Shown here: in pieces, positions 1-8,530 of the stretch | Layout: each line of letters opens with the position of its first letter | Position numbering within the stretch: the first letter of the stretch is position 1 | Assembly (NCBI GenBank): GCA_040007395.1 | Contig: JBDTVG010000056.1 | Span: 1-27,978 of the forward strand | Source of the DNA: DATGFK01 sp040007395 | GTDB lineage: Bacteria; Chloroflexota; Anaerolineae; Aggregatilineales; UBA2796 | DNA length: 27,978 nt | Direction: 5' to 3' | Notes under the pieces: generated by a model | What the model saw: the letters and a program-made list of their open reading frames with translations, nothing else | What the model was told of the DNA's origin: nothing | Databases searched by the model: none | Made by a program: the position numbers and the translations under genes

Positions 1-57
1 GCCCGCGCTTATGACATCCAGTACCTCGACGAGAACAACCAGCGCCAGTATGCCTAG
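1..57 (+). CDS. C-terminal fragment of an upstream gene (partial)
   Basis: Frame 1 is open from the window edge and ends at TAG (55-57). It encodes 18 residues reading ARAYDIQYLDENNQRQYA. The fragment is too short to assign a family. Support for a real gene end is limited to the open frame, sensible codons and the following small inverted repeat (59-63 with 68-72). The next gene begins 112 bases downstream with its own promoter-like sequence, so the two are probably not cotranscribed. Confidence 0.4.
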   Translation, partial: ARAYDIQYLDENNQRQYA

Positions 58-115
58 GCGCAGAAAACTGCGTATTCGTCATCTACAAAGAACCCATCGG
101 CTGATCGGTTCGGGC

Positions 116-143
116 TTGAGTCTATCGTCTCTGGCAACATAAT
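116..143 (+). promoter_or_regulatory. Putative sigma-70-type promoter of the response regulator
   Basis: TTGAGT (116-121) and CATAAT (138-143) are separated by 16 bases. They match the -35 and -10 consensus at 4/6 and 5/6 positions. The predicted transcript would start near 150, just upstream of the Shine-Dalgarno site (GAGGGG, 159-164). This is recognised by eye only. Confidence 0.45.
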
Positions 144-169
144 TATCAACGAGAACGCGAGGGGACACT

Positions 170-1039
170 TTGGCAGATAAGGCTCAGATTCTCATTGTCG
201 AAGATGATCTTGATCTCTCGGAGATGCTTAACGCATACTTTCGAGTGCAAGGCTATGATGTCTTGACTGCCGCTTGGGGCAAAGATGCTGTCAACATCAG
301 CCGCGAACATAACCCCGATCTGGTTGTGCTAGATATTCGCTTGCCCGACATCGACGGTTATGAAGTGTGCCGCCAACTGCGGACTAATCGGCGCACTCAG
401 GATATCCCGGTGATCTTTCTCACCGAGAAGCGGGATCGCGTAGACAAACTGGCGGGTTTGGAGTTGGGCGTGGTGGACTATATCACCAAGCCCTTCGACA
501 TTCAGGAACTGCGGCTGCGGGTGCGGAATTCGCTGCGACGGGCTTCCCAACAAACGCTCGTCAACCCGATCACGAGCGTTGCCGAAGGCAAGCTAGTAGA
601 CGAAAAACTCAGCGAAGCCATTATGGGCAGCGGGTCGTGGGCACTGCTGACGATTGGCATCGAAGGGCTGGACTCGTTTGGGGATCGCTACGGGTTTATT
701 GCCTCGGACGATGTGCTGCGGGCAGTAACCCTGATGATCAACAACGCTGTCCGCGAAGTAGGCAACGAAGCAGACTTTATCGGACACTTGGGCGCACACG
801 AGTTTATTATTATCACGGACACTGACCATTTGCCAGCGATCCGTGAACGCATCGAAGTGCGGATCAAGCAGTCGATGGAGTATTTTTACCCCCTCAAAGA
901 CCGCAACGAAGCCCGCCGTGCCATGGCAGAAAGCCGCCTAAGACTGATGATCGGTCAGGTGTTGGTCAGCGATGGCCCGTTCACCGACCTTGATATGCTT
1001 GGGCAGGCCATCAACGAACACCGCCATCTCGAAAACTGA
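170..1039 (+). CDS. Response regulator: REC domain plus degenerate GGDEF domain
   Basis: Residues 6-125 form a receiver domain. Visible markers are the acidic pair D12/D13, phosphoacceptor D55 in LVVLDIRLPD, T85 and the K107-P108 pair. A second domain (about 130-285) has the layout of a GGDEF diguanylate cyclase: a degraded entry motif (NPITSVAEGKLVDEKL, versus the usual DPLTGLxNR) and GAHEF at 208-212 where GGDEF would be. Loss of the Gly-Gly-Asp signature makes cyclase activity unlikely, so the output domain is probably a protein-interaction or nucleotide-sensing relic. The start is TTG at 170, chosen because GAGGGG lies 5 bases upstream. The partner kinase is not in the window. The gene is monocistronic, with a promoter upstream and a strong terminator downstream. 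Confidence 0.9.
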   Translation: MADKAQILIVEDDLDLSEMLNAYFRVQGYDVLTAAWGKDAVNISREHNPDLVVLDIRLPDIDGYEVCRQLRTNRRTQDIPVIFLTEKRDRVDKLAGLELGVVDYITKPFDIQELRLRVRNSLRRASQQTLVNPITSVAEGKLVDEKLSEAIMGSGSWALLTIGIEGLDSFGDRYGFIASDDVLRAVTLMINNAVREVGNEADFIGHLGAHEFIIITDTDHLPAIRERIEVRIKQSMEYFYPLKDRNEARRAMAESRLRLMIGQVLVSDGPFTDLDMLGQAINEHRHLEN

Positions 1040-1072
1040 TCACAAGCTGATCAGAGACATTGAAGCTAATTT

Positions 1073-1119
1073 AAAAGGGCTGACTTCCTCGTTCAATAGA
1101 TGGAAGTCAACCCTTTTTT
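1073..1119. terminator. Bidirectional intrinsic terminator
   Basis: An inverted repeat (1073-1088 with 1102-1117) pairs over 16 bp with a single C/A mismatch and a 13-base loop. A run of six T follows on the + strand and a run of four T on the minus strand. It lies between two convergent genes and can serve both. Confidence 0.85.
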
Positions 1120-1136
1120 ATTCCCTGATGACAGAA

Positions 1137-1637
1137 TTATCGGGTGAGTGGGTATTTCGGCAGCGGCGCTGGTTTCTTATCCATGCCCTTGAGCAGCCAT
1201 TCAGTCGCTTCTTCAAGCCGAAAGAATACATCGCGCTGGATTCTCTTATTAGCGTGCGACAGATCGGTGGTCACAAACAGTCGGATAATGTGATTCACAA
1301 AGGTACGCGGCATGATCACCGCCGAACGCCCAAAGAGGGTAGGCGGCATCGCTTTGTTGGCTTCTACCGAGCGCTTGCGAATAAATGGAGTCAAGGTGGC
1401 TTCGGAAAAATCGTGGATCGATAGGTAGGGTTGGTCAGCAGGCCACTGAGCGACGAGTTCTACTGCCGAGTTTAACCACGCATCGGCGGCGGCACGGGTT
1501 ACGGAAGTAACCGTATAACACACGATCTGCCCCTTATGCAGCCAGATCCGAGTGACACCGGGGTAAATCTGTTCGACGGTTTGACTACTGCGTTTATCCC
1601 ATGCGGATACGGTGGGCGGTGTTGTGGATGTACTCAC
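1137..1637 (-). CDS. STAS/SpoIIAA-like domain protein
   Basis: A 166-residue soluble protein with no signal peptide or membrane segment. The middle and C-terminal part reads like a SpoIIAA/STAS-like fold: a hydrophobic strand (YLSIHDFS, about 71-78), a long helix with basic residues, then GRSAVIMP, a helix (VNHIIRLFV), a strand (RIQRDVFFRL) and the closing EEATEWLL helix typical of such domains. The usual antisigma-antagonist phosphoserine motif is not evident, so a regulatory partner cannot be named. The start codon is GTG with only a weak purine-rich stretch upstream. It shares a terminator with the convergent response regulator. The domain assignment rests on pattern recognition and is moderate. 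Confidence 0.65.
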   Translation of the reverse strand: MSTSTTPPTVSAWDKRSSQTVEQIYPGVTRIWLHKGQIVCYTVTSVTRAAADAWLNSAVELVAQWPADQPYLSIHDFSEATLTPFIRKRSVEANKAMPPTLFGRSAVIMPRTFVNHIIRLFVTTDLSHANKRIQRDVFFRLEEATEWLLKGMDKKPAPLPKYPLTR

Positions 1638-1851
1638 GATGTTATCTCGACTTCCCTGATGCTCAATAGTGGAGATGCGGTGTTTTTTAATCTCTATTTA
1701 ATAGCGTAGACAACAATATATTTGGGAACTGTTACAAGCATACCCATATCTTGCCGACGGCTCAAGGTAAGTTGCGAAGATGAAACGAACTTCTATCCTT
1801 AAACAAAAGTATCTTAAAAGTTCCAAAAATGGAATATTTTCGCGCAGATAA

Positions 1852-1860
1852 TGCTACACT
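1852..1860 (+). promoter_or_regulatory. Possible extended -10 element
   Basis: TGCTACACT fits the TGnTAnAnT extended -10 pattern and lies 37 bases before the glycosyltransferase ATG, in an AT-rich leader. No good -35 hexamer is visible at 16-18 bases. The same TGnTACACT form occurs in the csoR promoter. Confidence 0.3.
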
Positions 1861-1897
1861 GAAAAGTATATTGCATTTTTAGTTGAGGAGCCTTATT

Positions 1898-2638
1898 ATG
1901 GCTGCGCTGCGCCCAAGTGTTACTCTATTTTACCCGATGTACAATGAACTCAAATCCGTTGAGCCGATGACCCAAAAAGCACTACAGGTCATGCAAACTA
2001 TCACGGACGACTTCGAGATCTTGATCATTGACGACGGCAGTTCCGATGGTTCTGAGAAGATCGCCGACGAACTGGCAAAGTCCGACCCGCATATTCAGGT
2101 GATCCATCATCACGGCAATAAGGGCTATGGACAAGCCTTGCGTACCGGGTGGAATGCCGCTAGCAAAGAGATTGTCGCCTACACTGACTGCGACGAACCT
2201 GTCGATCTTTGGTTGCTAGGCGAGGCAGTAGATCGGCTTGACGAGGGCTACGACATGGTGATTGGCAATCGTCTGAATCGTTGGGACGGTTGGCGGCGCT
2301 ATTTCTACTCGAAGATTTACAACAATCTAGTGCGTGTGTTATTTGGCGTACATGTGCGTGATGTCAACTTCTCGTTCAAGCTCATTCGCCGCGAAAAGCT
2401 GCGGCGGCTGCATCTGGAAGCAGGATCGGTATTTATCGACGGCGAACTATTGGCAGAAGCCGCCCGTTACCAGTTGAAGATAGCGCAAATGCCTGTGCAA
2501 TATCTTTCGCGTCGGCATGGCGCATCACACTTTGACTCGATCCGCGCCGCGACGTATACGATGGAAGAGATTTGGGCTTACTGGCAGCGTCGCCGTGCCG
2601 AAAAACGTCAACTTCAAGCACAGAAAATAACCAGTTAG
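1898..2638 (+). CDS. Family 2 glycosyltransferase (dolichyl/polyprenyl-phosphate sugar transferase-like)
   Basis: A GT-A fold glycosyltransferase that would move a sugar from a nucleotide sugar to a lipid carrier or other acceptor. Visible motifs are YNE (15-17), the nucleotide-binding DDGSSDG (45-51), NKGYGQALRTG (74-84), the metal-binding DxD as D97-C-D99, and VNFSFKLIRR, where polyprenol-phosphate mannose synthase-like enzymes have their FK motif. There are no C-terminal membrane segments; the tail is helical and charged, so the 246-residue enzyme is probably cytoplasmic or peripheral. A start five codons further upstream (TTG at 1883) is possible. ATG at 1898 is preferred because GAGGAG (1885-1890) lies 7 bases before it and would be inside the longer version. 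The gene stands alone and ends at an intrinsic terminator. Confidence 0.88.
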   Translation: MAALRPSVTLFYPMYNELKSVEPMTQKALQVMQTITDDFEILIIDDGSSDGSEKIADELAKSDPHIQVIHHHGNKGYGQALRTGWNAASKEIVAYTDCDEPVDLWLLGEAVDRLDEGYDMVIGNRLNRWDGWRRYFYSKIYNNLVRVLFGVHVRDVNFSFKLIRREKLRRLHLEAGSVFIDGELLAEAARYQLKIAQMPVQYLSRRHGASHFDSIRAATYTMEEIWAYWQRRRAEKRQLQAQKITS

Positions 2639-2675
2639 CAAGTCATATTGCTCTACACCTACTGTGCGTTGTGTA

Positions 2676-2705
2676 AGGGTCGGGGTCACTCGACCCTGTT
2701 TTTTT
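2676..2705 (+). terminator. Intrinsic terminator
   Basis: AGGGTCG (2676-2682) pairs perfectly with CGACCCT (2691-2697) across an 8-base loop, followed by G and seven T. It sits 38 bases after the glycosyltransferase stop codon. The stem resembles the GGGTCGG palindrome at 15953-15978. Confidence 0.8.
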
Positions 2706-2778
2706 GGACTATATGTCAGCCGAACCCGAAGGGCACGCTGGCGAGATTCTCTGGTCAATGCCTGCGTAACAGGCTGCT

Positions 2779-5208
2779 TTAGGGAGCCAGCAATTCATTG
2801 AGATCGTGCAGCACCCGTGTTCCCCGCATCGCGTAGTATTGTGCCGTTACAGTCAGTGCGAAGGTTGTCGCAATCAACACCCAGCCTATCAGGGGTGGGC
2901 TGACGAATTGAAAAGGGCGGGGCAAAATAAACATCGGTACAACCGTTAACAAGATAAGCGCCACGCCAATCTGAGTAAGGCGTGGCGCTTTCAAGAAACT
3001 GCTCGGTACAAAAATGTCGAGGCCGTGTGTGTTCCAGAACACCAAGGTGCCGTACAGTCCAAGGAATATCACCAACGCACTCCGTGCCACTGCCGTGTTT
3101 CGTCGGGTGATGATATAGACCAGCGTATACATCAACGCCATGCCACATGCCCCGATCACGCCCGAAGCCACCACATAGGCCAACACATCTTTGGCAAAGC
3201 TCCGCATCAGAGTCGGACGCAGCAACCCGAACGACAGCAGCAGCGCCGGGATATTGACCGTCGTAAAGACAGCCCAGCTAATCTGAACAGGTGTAAGTGG
3301 GAAGGGCAGCGCCATAAACCCAACCAGAATAAACGTCAACACATGGTAGATGTTTTTCGTCAGGAACATCTTCGCCGTCCCATAGATTTTCTGAGTAATC
3401 AATTGCCCTTCGTGAAAAGCCAGTGGCAAGGTAGACATGGCGTTGTCCAGCAGCACAATATCGGCAACATCCTTGCTGATCTGGGTGCCATCGTTCATAA
3501 CGATAGCAAGCTGGGCTTCCTTGAGCGCAGGCACGTCGTTGACCCCATCCCCGACCATCGCCACATAGCCACCCTGCTGCTTGAGCGCCGCAATAATCTT
3601 GCGCTTGGTGTCCGGCTCGATCCGAGCAAAGAGGTTTGCCTCACGCGCCGCGTGGGCAAACTCATTGGGCGACATCGCCTCTAACTGTTCCCCAGTATAG
3701 CCTTCGTGCAAGTGCATTCCAGCAGCGCTGGCAATCGCCCGCACCGTTTCAATGTTATCGCCTGAGATCACTTTGCAGTCGATTTTTAAGTCATAGAAAG
3801 CATTCAGTGTCGCCTTAATATCGGGGCGCACCTGATCGCTCATGACAATTAGGGCTAGCGCTTCACGTTGCTCGCTCAGGCCGTTTTCACCCGTAGGCGC
3901 GACGTTAGAACGCGCCAAGGCTAGCACTCGCTGGCCTTGTGTGGCAAACTGAGTTGCCTGATTAATCGCTTCGCCTGTGACTTTGGGCGAAAGGACACGC
4001 TCTGGCGCACCCAGAATCAACGAATAGTCGGGCAGCACGATTGCGCCCCACTTCCGCGCCGAGTTGAATGGGATTTCCTGCTGCTTGACAACATTGACCG
4101 CTGCCGTTGGGCTATGTCCATTGGTGTGCGGCGCGGTATTCTGCCCGATATAGTGTGCAATCGCGGCGGCGGTTTTATTCTGGTAGGCCAGATTCGCCGT
4201 ATAGATCGTCAACAACTCGCGGATCTGTTCGATGGATTGTGAGCCGAGTGGCAGCACTTCGACCACTGCCAACTCATTACGGGTGAGCGTGCCTGTTTTA
4301 TCGAAGCACAGTACATTGACGTTCGCCAGCGATTCAACGGCATTAATGCGCTGTACCAATGTGTGCCGCCTACTGATCTGGATCGCACCGAGGGTGAGCG
4401 AGAGAGTCGTTGCCAGCACCAAACCCTGCGGCACAAAACTCGTCACTAACACCAGCGTATTCTTGAGCGTTTCTAGCAGCGAAATACGGGTAACAAAACC
4501 TGCCACTAGCAGCATCGGACCGAATATCAGCATCCCTGCCACAGCGATCTCGACAAATACCGAAACCTTGCGCTGTGCAGGCGTTTTGATATTGCGGTAG
4601 GCTTTGGCGGTGCGCGACAGTTTGTTGATCATGCTGTTTTCGCCCACTTGAGTCGCGACGATGACCCCGGCTCCGGCGATACAAAATGAGCCGGAAAAGA
4701 CTTCTGCCTCGGCTTCTTTCAGGATCGCATCCGATTCGCCTGTGAGCAGTGACTCGTCTATTTCGAGGCTGTCGGCGTGCAGCACGCGCCCATCTACAAC
4801 CAATTTGTCGCCCGGTTCAATCGGCAGCACATCATCCATGACCACCTGAGTCGCCGCAATCGAGGTAATCTTGCCGTCGCGCCAGACTTTGACGCTTTGT
4901 ACATTTTGCGCCGCCAGACGATCTAACGTCCGCTTGGCATTAACTTCCTGCCACATACCGATCACCGTGTTGGCGATGACACTAAAACTCGCAAAAATCA
5001 CACTGGTGCGCTCGTGAAACAGAAAGATAATGACCAACAGAATGGTCAGGACAATGTTGAACAGGTTGAAGATGTTGTCGCGGGCAATTTGCCAATAAGT
5101 GCGGTCAACCCGAACTCGATAGTTATTGCTCTCACCACGTGCCACACGTTCGGCAACTTCGGCGCTGGTCAGGCCGGTGTAGCGAATTCCTGTTCCTTGA
5201 GAGGACAA
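2779..5208 (-). CDS. P-type cation-transporting ATPase (CtpE-like)
   Basis: An integral-membrane pump of 809 residues. The actuator loop carries TGES (156-159). The M4 motif is PQGL (260-263). The phosphorylated aspartate is D303 in DKTGTLT. The nucleotide domain shows FNSARKWG (381-388). The hinge shows GDGVND with D554 and D558. Six C-terminal membrane helices follow. There is no N-terminal heavy-metal domain and no CPC/CPx in M4, so it is not a copper or zinc P1B pump. The compact N-terminus and the M5-M6 region (FPLTPVQISWAVFTTVNIPA) resemble the actinobacterial CtpE/YfgQ group, for which calcium transport is reported. The substrate here is inferred only. The start is TTG, with GGAG (5216-5219 on the complement) 7 bases upstream. 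Confidence 0.9.
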   Translation of the reverse strand: MSSQGTGIRYTGLTSAEVAERVARGESNNYRVRVDRTYWQIARDNIFNLFNIVLTILLVIIFLFHERTSVIFASFSVIANTVIGMWQEVNAKRTLDRLAAQNVQSVKVWRDGKITSIAATQVVMDDVLPIEPGDKLVVDGRVLHADSLEIDESLLTGESDAILKEAEAEVFSGSFCIAGAGVIVATQVGENSMINKLSRTAKAYRNIKTPAQRKVSVFVEIAVAGMLIFGPMLLVAGFVTRISLLETLKNTLVLVTSFVPQGLVLATTLSLTLGAIQISRRHTLVQRINAVESLANVNVLCFDKTGTLTRNELAVVEVLPLGSQSIEQIRELLTIYTANLAYQNKTAAAIAHYIGQNTAPHTNGHSPTAAVNVVKQQEIPFNSARKWGAIVLPDYSLILGAPERVLSPKVTGEAINQATQFATQGQRVLALARSNVAPTGENGLSEQREALALIVMSDQVRPDIKATLNAFYDLKIDCKVISGDNIETVRAIASAAGMHLHEGYTGEQLEAMSPNEFAHAAREANLFARIEPDTKRKIIAALKQQGGYVAMVGDGVNDVPALKEAQLAIVMNDGTQISKDVADIVLLDNAMSTLPLAFHEGQLITQKIYGTAKMFLTKNIYHVLTFILVGFMALPFPLTPVQISWAVFTTVNIPALLLSFGLLRPTLMRSFAKDVLAYVVASGVIGACGMALMYTLVYIITRRNTAVARSALVIFLGLYGTLVFWNTHGLDIFVPSSFLKAPRLTQIGVALILLTVVPMFILPRPFQFVSPPLIGWVLIATTFALTVTAQYYAMRGTRVLHDLNELLAP

Positions 5209-5261
5209 ATTTATTCTCCAATACCACGAAAATCAGGGTCGGGCTTCTGTCAAACTTGTCT

Positions 5262-5270
5262 ATTATAGCA
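5262..5270 (-). promoter_or_regulatory. Extended -10 promoter element of the P-type ATPase
   Basis: On the minus strand this reads TGCTATAAT, a perfect extended -10 box. A weak TTCATC lies 17 bases upstream as a possible -35. The predicted transcript begins near 5255, giving a leader of about 47 bases before the TTG start. Confidence 0.55.
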
Positions 5271-5383
5271 GAGTGCTATGGCGAGATGAATCTTAAAATT
5301 GTAGCGATGAGGGTTAAAACTTCACTTCAGTTGTAGAATGATCAAAATAACTCCAAGATTTTTAACAAAAGGTTTATCGCAAC

Positions 5384-6016
5384 ATGGCAAATGCAGTTCC
5401 CACTGTGCGCCCCTCGACGCTGTTTTTAGATATTGGCGGTGTCTTGTTAACCAATGGGTGGGGTCGGCAAAAACGCCGACTGGCAGCCGATGAATTCAAG
5501 ATCGACTATGCTGAGATGGACGAGCGCCATCATCTGAGCTTCAACTCCTACGAGGATGGCAAGCTCAGTCTTGATCAATATCTCGATCAGGTCGTTTTTT
5601 ATCAAGAACGTCCTTTCTCGAAGGATGACTTCAAAACGTTCATGTATGCCCAATCGCAGCCCTACCCCGAAATGCTGCAATTTGTCCGCGCCCTGAAGGA
5701 GCACTATCGACTCAAATTAGTCGTGGTCAGTAACGAGGGACGCGAGTTAACCGCCTATCGCATCGAAAAGTTCGGGCTGCGCGATTTCATTGATGCGTTT
5801 GTCGTTTCGTCGTATGTACACTATCGCAAGCCTGACCGCGATATTTACTTGCTGGCACTGGATATTGCACAAGTCACGGCGGATCAGGTGATCTACATCG
5901 ATGATCGTCCGTTATTCATCGAAGTGGCACACGGCATGGGTATCCCTAGCATCCAGCACTCGACAGTCGAAAGTACGGCGGCGATACTGGCAACCTACGG
6001 CTTGGCGCTGCCATAG
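5384..6016 (+). CDS. HAD superfamily hydrolase, subfamily IA-like
   Basis: A 210-residue cytoplasmic HAD-fold protein, probably a small-molecule phosphatase. Motif I is DIGGVL with nucleophile D16. The usual second aspartate two residues later is a glycine (G18), as in the YihX-like and epoxide-hydrolase-related branch. Motif II is S116 in VVVSNEG, motif III is K149 in YRKPDRDIY, and motif IV is D173/D174 in YIDDR. A helical cap lies between about residues 20 and 95. Lack of the D+2 acid/base may limit phosphatase activity or point to a different chemistry. The ATG start has only a modest AAAAGG 11 bases upstream. It is the first gene of a probable operon with the dehydrogenase (48-base gap) and the SGNH protein. 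Confidence 0.85.
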   Translation: MANAVPTVRPSTLFLDIGGVLLTNGWGRQKRRLAADEFKIDYAEMDERHHLSFNSYEDGKLSLDQYLDQVVFYQERPFSKDDFKTFMYAQSQPYPEMLQFVRALKEHYRLKLVVVSNEGRELTAYRIEKFGLRDFIDAFVVSSYVHYRKPDRDIYLLALDIAQVTADQVIYIDDRPLFIEVAHGMGIPSIQHSTVESTAAILATYGLALP

Positions 6017-6064
6017 GGTTAAAGACAATCTGACGGATGCGTAATACCACAAGGAAATTATCTT

Positions 6065-7081
6065 TTGGATCAAATGTCAGCGCTCGTCTACGAAGGCCCG
6101 CAACAAATGCCACTGTGCCGGGTCGATCTTCCCACGCTCAAGGCGGGCGAAGTTTTGATCAAGGTGGCCTATTCGGGCATCTGTGGCTCTGAACTAAGCG
6201 GCTATCTGGGCAAAAATTCGCTGCGAAAGCCGCCGTTAATTATGGGTCACGAGTTCAGCGGTCACATCGAACAGATCGATCAACAGGCACATTTACAGTT
6301 TCCCGATCTTGTCGTGGGGCAGGTCGTTACGGCGAACCCGCTAATCACCTGTGGACAGTGCCTGTACTGCTTGAGTGGCAGACAGCAGTTATGCCAGCAG
6401 CGTAAGCTGATCAGCGCTGCACTCCCCGGCAGCAATGCTGAGTTTGTTGCTATGCCTGCGGCTTCTGTACTGCCCCTGCCTACCGATCTGCCGTTGATCC
6501 TTGGTGCGTTGGCAGAACCCGTGGCGTGTGCGGTGCATACGGCGGCGCTGCTGGCTCCACGCCCTCACGAAAGCGCCTTGATTGTCGGGGCGGGGCCGAT
6601 TGGCTTGTTTATGATTCAGGCGTTGCAAGATTGGGGCGTAAAAACAATCTATTGCGCTGATCTCAACGTAGATCGGTTAGCGATGGCAGAAGCGCTTGGC
6701 GCAATATCTGTCGATCTCAGCGATGGCAGGTTCACGGATCGCGTTGAAATTGCCGTTGATGCGGTGGGCGCAACGGCAACCCGTCAGGCGTGCAGTGCGG
6801 CGACCCGTGCCGGAGGTCGTGTGGCGTGGGTCGGCTTGCATGAAGCAGAAAGTCTGCTGCCGATCAATGATCTGATTCGCCGCGAAGTGATTTGCTATGG
6901 CGCTTTTGCTTATACAGCGCTCGACTTTCGCTATGCACTCGCGGCATTGGCTCAGAAGCGCTTCTGGCTCAACGAAAGCTGGACTCGCGTCGAACCACTG
7001 CAAAACGGGGCAGCTTGCTTTCAAGAACTAATCGATGGCTCAAATGCTGCTAAAATATGGTTAACGCCCAGTCAACCGTGA
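6065..7081 (+). CDS. Zinc-dependent medium-chain alcohol/polyol dehydrogenase
   Basis: A 338-residue MDR-superfamily oxidoreductase of the sorbitol/threonine dehydrogenase type, catalysing NAD-linked oxidation of a secondary alcohol. Catalytic zinc residues are C40, H62 and E63 (GHEFSGH), with E151 in LAEPVACAVH as a likely fourth ligand. The structural zinc loop has C96, C99, C102 and C110. The Rossmann nucleotide site is GAGPIG (175-180), and D199 at the end of the second strand indicates NAD rather than NADP. The start TTG at 6065 is preferred because AAGGA (6051-6055) is 9 bases upstream; the alternative ATG at 6074 would be 18 bases away. The substrate cannot be read from the sequence. 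The gene sits 13 bases before the SGNH gene. Confidence 0.92.
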   Translation: MDQMSALVYEGPQQMPLCRVDLPTLKAGEVLIKVAYSGICGSELSGYLGKNSLRKPPLIMGHEFSGHIEQIDQQAHLQFPDLVVGQVVTANPLITCGQCLYCLSGRQQLCQQRKLISAALPGSNAEFVAMPAASVLPLPTDLPLILGALAEPVACAVHTAALLAPRPHESALIVGAGPIGLFMIQALQDWGVKTIYCADLNVDRLAMAEALGAISVDLSDGRFTDRVEIAVDAVGATATRQACSAATRAGGRVAWVGLHEAESLLPINDLIRREVICYGAFAYTALDFRYALAALAQKRFWLNESWTRVEPLQNGAACFQELIDGSNAAKIWLTPSQP

Positions 7082-7094
7082 AAGCGCCGCATAA

Positions 7095-8525
7095 ATGCCG
7101 CCTGTCCCGTCTACTCCAACCTCTCGTCGCCCACTCATCGCCATTATTGGCGCGGTGCTAATTATGGCGACAATCTTGATCCTGCTAGTTGTAGAAATCA
7201 GTGGGCACTATTCGCGGGCGGCGAGTTTGCCGACTCTTGCTGTGCTGCCCTCGGATACGCCAACACCGCTAGCCACCGCTAGCGCTACGCCCACCGCTGC
7301 ATCAACTTCAAAAGCGACTTTTGCCTCAACATTCACCCTTTCACCGACACCGTTTGATTCCGCAACACCGACCAATACGGCAACTGTTGTTGAGGCGACG
7401 GCGACCGCAGAACCTACCGATGTATCAGCTACTACGCTCACAGACGTGGTCAGGGTCAAAGTCAAAGCGGGCAGCCCGGTACGGAATGGCCCCGGCCTAT
7501 GGTTTGATGCGTTGGAAGGGGTCAACAATACCGATCCCTATCTTGTGCAAGCCTACGCCAAAGATTTCTACGGTGCGACGTGGTATCTGATCATACTTCC
7601 CGACGCTAAAACAGCGTGGGTTTTTGCGGCTAGCACCGAGATTGTTTCTGGTAAGGCTGCTCCCCAAATCGCGCTGGCGGTGACGATCCCGCCGATGCCC
7701 ACGCTCACGCCAACCTTCACCCTGACTCCCGCCGCTGACCATCTCGAATCGCAACTACAAGCGATCCCAGTGCTGTCTGACATCAGTCCGACCATGCGCG
7801 ATCTGTATCTCAAAGGCCAGAAGCTAGGCGATCATGGCAACGTGTTCGCCAAAGTCGGTGACTGCAACACCGAATCCGACTCATTTATGCGCCCGTTAGA
7901 CAATGGGACATATCGGCTTGGCCCCTACAGCCCATTACAAAAAACAGTAAGCTTTTTCAAGGGATCGTTTGCGCGGGAAAGTATTGCCGGACAGATCGGG
8001 TTCAATGTCATTACGGTACAGGACAGCCTGTGGGCTAACCCGAAATACTGCGGGGCGAACGAGTCGCCGCTCAACTGCGAATATCGCCTACTGCATCCAA
8101 GCATTGCGGTGGTCATGTTCGGGGCAAATGATGTACTTTTTCTCACGCCGAAGTTGTACGAGAGCCATCTGCGCCAAATCGTTGAGCAGTCTCTCAATCA
8201 GGGGATTATCCCGGTGCTGACAACTTTTACGTGGCATGATTACGATACACAGGCCTCCGCAAAGGTTATGGAGTTCAACCTGATTATCGCCCGTTTAGCG
8301 CAAGAATATCAGATTCCGCTCATCAACTTTTGGCTGGCCTCGCAATATTTGCCGGAACATGGCATCAACCGTGATAATGCCCACCTTAGTTTTGCAGGTG
8401 ACGGCCTACAATTCACGGGCGACGAAACCCGCTGGGGCCATTCTTTACGCAGCCTGTTAACGCTCCAGATGTTGGATAAACTGCGTACTGCGTTAGGTGA
8501 AGATTCTAGCGCCGCAGGTCAGTAA
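7095..8525 (+). CDS. Membrane-anchored SH3b plus SGNH/GDSL hydrolase-like protein
   Basis: A 476-residue envelope protein. It has one N-terminal membrane segment (about 13-34), a Thr/Pro/Ala-rich stalk (about 47-115) and a bacterial SH3-like domain (about 118-185, with RNGPG and WYLIILPDAKTAWV). A second short Thr/Pro linker (about 198-213) leads to an SGNH-type domain (about 225-465). Block I reads GDC at 255-257 where family members have GDS. Block III is GAND (343-346). The catalytic pair is D427 and H430 in DNAH. The likely role is a cell-wall or exopolysaccharide esterase/acetyl-ester hydrolase held outside the membrane. The serine-to-cysteine change at the nucleophile leaves activity uncertain. 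It is the last gene of the HAD-dehydrogenase-SGNH operon. Confidence 0.82.
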   Translation: MPPVPSTPTSRRPLIAIIGAVLIMATILILLVVEISGHYSRAASLPTLAVLPSDTPTPLATASATPTAASTSKATFASTFTLSPTPFDSATPTNTATVVEATATAEPTDVSATTLTDVVRVKVKAGSPVRNGPGLWFDALEGVNNTDPYLVQAYAKDFYGATWYLIILPDAKTAWVFAASTEIVSGKAAPQIALAVTIPPMPTLTPTFTLTPAADHLESQLQAIPVLSDISPTMRDLYLKGQKLGDHGNVFAKVGDCNTESDSFMRPLDNGTYRLGPYSPLQKTVSFFKGSFARESIAGQIGFNVITVQDSLWANPKYCGANESPLNCEYRLLHPSIAVVMFGANDVLFLTPKLYESHLRQIVEQSLNQGIIPVLTTFTWHDYDTQASAKVMEFNLIIARLAQEYQIPLINFWLASQYLPEHGINRDNAHLSFAGDGLQFTGDETRWGHSLRSLLTLQMLDKLRTALGEDSSAAGQ

Positions 8526-8530
8526 CAGGC

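Noticed and set aside
1821..1834. TTCCA-aaaa-TGGAA inverted repeat upstream of the family 2 glycosyltransferase
   Set aside because: Five-base arms in an AT-rich region are likely by chance, and no regulator can be linked to it.
2760..2774. GCCTG-CAGGC inverted repeat just after the ATPase stop
   Set aside because: The 5-bp stem has no T tract on the minus strand, which is too weak to call a terminator.
3025..3684. 219-codon open frame antisense to the P-type ATPase
   Set aside because: The composition is Arg/His/Gln-rich with no recognisable motifs, and it overlaps the catalytic core of a clear ATPase.
2779..5208. P-type ATPase as the copper exporter of the csoR-copZ regulon
   Set aside because: There is no CPC motif in M4 and no HMA domain, it has its own extended -10 promoter, and no CsoR-like operator is visible near 5209-5383.
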